DNA of 64,000 nucleotides from Streptomyces dioscori (GTDB lineage: Bacteria > Actinomycetota > Actinomycetes > Streptomycetales > Streptomycetaceae), in the NCBI RefSeq assembly GCF_003024195.1, contig NZ_KZ679049.1, positions 105,711 to 169,710 on the forward strand, written 5' to 3'. Both the position numbers and the translations under genes were made by a program. The notes under the pieces were generated by a model. That model was not told where the DNA came from. It made no database searches and was given only the letters and a program-made list of their open reading frames with translations. Of the stretch, positions 62,931-64,000 are shown piece by piece. Position 1 is the stretch's first letter. Each line of letters starts with the position of its first letter.

Positions 62931-63137
62931 GGGTTGACCTCACTCGGTGAAAGAGGGCTTCTGCAAACACCGAGGAAACGCCCGGGGACCAGGCCACAGC
63001 AAGGGCCAATGGACAGGCGGTGGCTCATTTTCCGGCTGCCGCGTGCCTTTTCAGCAGGTCAGGGGCTTGTACGGGATTCACGCACCCGTCCGGAGCGCGC
63101 CCGCTGCCGGACCACGCACCCGCGCGGGCCTGACCGA

Positions 63138-63683
63138 CTACGTTCCCGGGCGGTCCGCCAGGGCCGTCGGCGGCTCGTCGTCCATTTCGAAGGCCAGCGG
63201 GAACGGGGCGTGTCCGGCCAGCCGGAACCAGCGCACCGTGCGGTGGCGGCGCAGGGCGCGGGCCGCGCGTACGGCGTCGTTGTGGAAGCGTCTGGCCATC
63301 GGTACGCGGCGGACCGCTTGGGCGAGTTCGCGGGCCGCGTCCTCGCCGCCCGGAGCCGCCTGGACCGCCTCCACCTGCTCGGTCTCCCCGAAGACGGCCC
63401 GCAGTGCCTGGCTGAGATCGCTCTCGGCGACCTCCCGGTGGTCCTCCTCGGCCTGCCGGGCGGCGTGCGCGGCCTCGTAGAGCACCATCGACGCGGCCGG
63501 ATCGAGCACTCCGGCGGTGGCGAGTTCCTGAGCGACCGAGGCGCGGCGCAGGAGCTGTGCGTCCAGGGCTGCGCGGGCCGCGTCGATGCGTGCGTGCAGG
63601 CGGTCGAGACGGCCCGCCGTCCAGCTCAGGTAGAGGCCGATCGCCGCGAGGGCGACCACGATCCAGATCAGTGTGGAGGTCAC
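63138..63683 (-). CDS. Membrane-anchored helical protein, unknown function
   Basis: A 181-residue protein. The N-terminal helix STLIWIVVALAAIGLYLSW anchors it; the next ~60 residues form a likely coiled coil (RLDRLHARIDAARAALDAQL), giving a LemA-like outline. A later RRHRTVRWFRLAGHAPFPLAF and an acidic tail follow. GTG at 63681-63683 is chosen by the conserved hydrophobic start, although no good RBS lies ahead; the longer frame to 63950 runs through repeats. I do not recognise a function. Confidence 0.72.
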   Translation of the reverse strand: MTSTLIWIVVALAAIGLYLSWTAGRLDRLHARIDAARAALDAQLLRRASVAQELATAGVLDPAASMVLYEAAHAARQAEEDHREVAESDLSQALRAVFGETEQVEAVQAAPGGEDAARELAQAVRRVPMARRFHNDAVRAARALRRHRTVRWFRLAGHAPFPLAFEMDDEPPTALADRPGT

Positions 63684-63733
63684 GGGGGCACACGGTACCG
63701 GTGGGGGCGCCTTGCTCGGCAGCGCCCCCGGAC

Positions 63734-64000
63734 GGCGCCTGCGGCGCGTGCCCGTCTCCGGGTGCGGGCCCGGTGGGGGCTGGCCGCGCAGTTCCCCGCG
63801 CCCCTGAAAAGCGGGGCTGCGCCCCCGCGATGGCGCCTGCGGCGCTCGTTCCACCCCGGGTACGGCCCGGTGGGGGCCGATCGCGCAGTTCCCCGCGCCC
63901 CTGAAAGACCGGCTGCGCCCCCGCGATGGCGCCTGCGGCGCTCGTTCCACCCCGGGTACGGCCCGGTGGGGGCCGATCGCGCAGTTCCCCGCGCCCCTGA
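63734..64000 (-). repeat. Three-copy tandem array of the dispersed repeat at the window's right end
   Basis: Units start with GGCGCCTGCGGCGC at 63734, 63832 and 63928 (period 96-98 bp). Each contains CGCGCAGTTCCCCGCGCCCC and CGGCTGCGCCCCCGCGAT-like tail sequences. The second and third are nearly identical over ~70 bp; the third is cut by the window end. No gene lies in this stretch. Confidence 0.85.

Overview
The window is a stretch of high-GC actinobacterial chromosome, almost certainly from Streptomyces. The evidence is very high GC with strong third-position GC bias, frequent GTG and TTG starts, an orthologue of the developmental regulator BldD with its c-di-GMP-binding residues, an actinobacterial-type integration host factor (sIHF), a helicase-dead PriA, an unmodified-loop EF-P (PGKGP), and many copies of a GC-rich repeat with core GGGGCGCGGGGAACTGCGC. 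As I recall S. coelicolor, the gene order follows its segment from about rsmB/fmt to pdxS, so this is core chromosome rather than an accessory island.

Layout. 1-1509: 3' part of an MMPL/RND-type transporter. 1554-4364: rsmB and fmt, separated by a 453-bp array of tandem repeats. 4707-5264: a small HTH protein. 5432-11935 (minus strand): priA, metK, coaBC, rpoZ, gmk and sIHF. 12191-22453 (minus): the pyrimidine operon pyrR-pyrB-pyrC-(PH-like membrane protein)-carA-carB-pyrD-pyrF, mostly coupled by 4- to 8-nt overlaps, which makes UMP from bicarbonate, glutamine, aspartate and PRPP. 22698-23198: bldD on the plus strand, divergent from pyrR, with a self-operator over its promoter. 23435-25661: nusB, efp and an M24 peptidase homologue. 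25827-32907: a P-loop protein, the shikimate genes aroB-aroK-aroC, a small membrane protein, aroE and mltG. 33025-36989: ruvX-alaS plus two small membrane proteins. 37126-39336: a large NTPase-TPR protein. 39382-42447: rpsD with a long leader, rarA, and a VKOR-family protein. 42587-46150: an ABC exporter plus two-component system in one translationally coupled plus-strand block. 46240-50630: hisS, an MBL-fold hydrolase, a membrane-anchored cyclophilin and a DUF349 protein. 50804-62930 (minus): relA, apt, secF-secD-yajC, ruvB-ruvA-ruvC, yebC, pdxT and pdxS. 63138-63683: a small membrane protein. 63734 to the end: a tandem repeat array.

The genes are mainly housekeeping: nucleotide synthesis (pyr, gmk, apt), cofactors (coaBC, metK, pdxST), aromatic amino acids, translation (fmt, rsmB, alaS, hisS, rpsD, efp), replication and recombination (priA, ruvABC, ruvX, rarA), secretion (secDF-yajC), cell wall (mltG) and stringent response (relA). 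I found no phage, CRISPR, transposase, rRNA or tRNA gene. The least explained items are the interspersed and tandem repeats, the ABC/two-component cassette that interrupts an otherwise conserved order, the M24 peptidase homologue with altered metal ligands, a long rpsD leader, the PH-like protein embedded in the pyr operon, and a hairpin inside that operon. I did not find a clear undescribed multi-gene defence or biosynthetic system.
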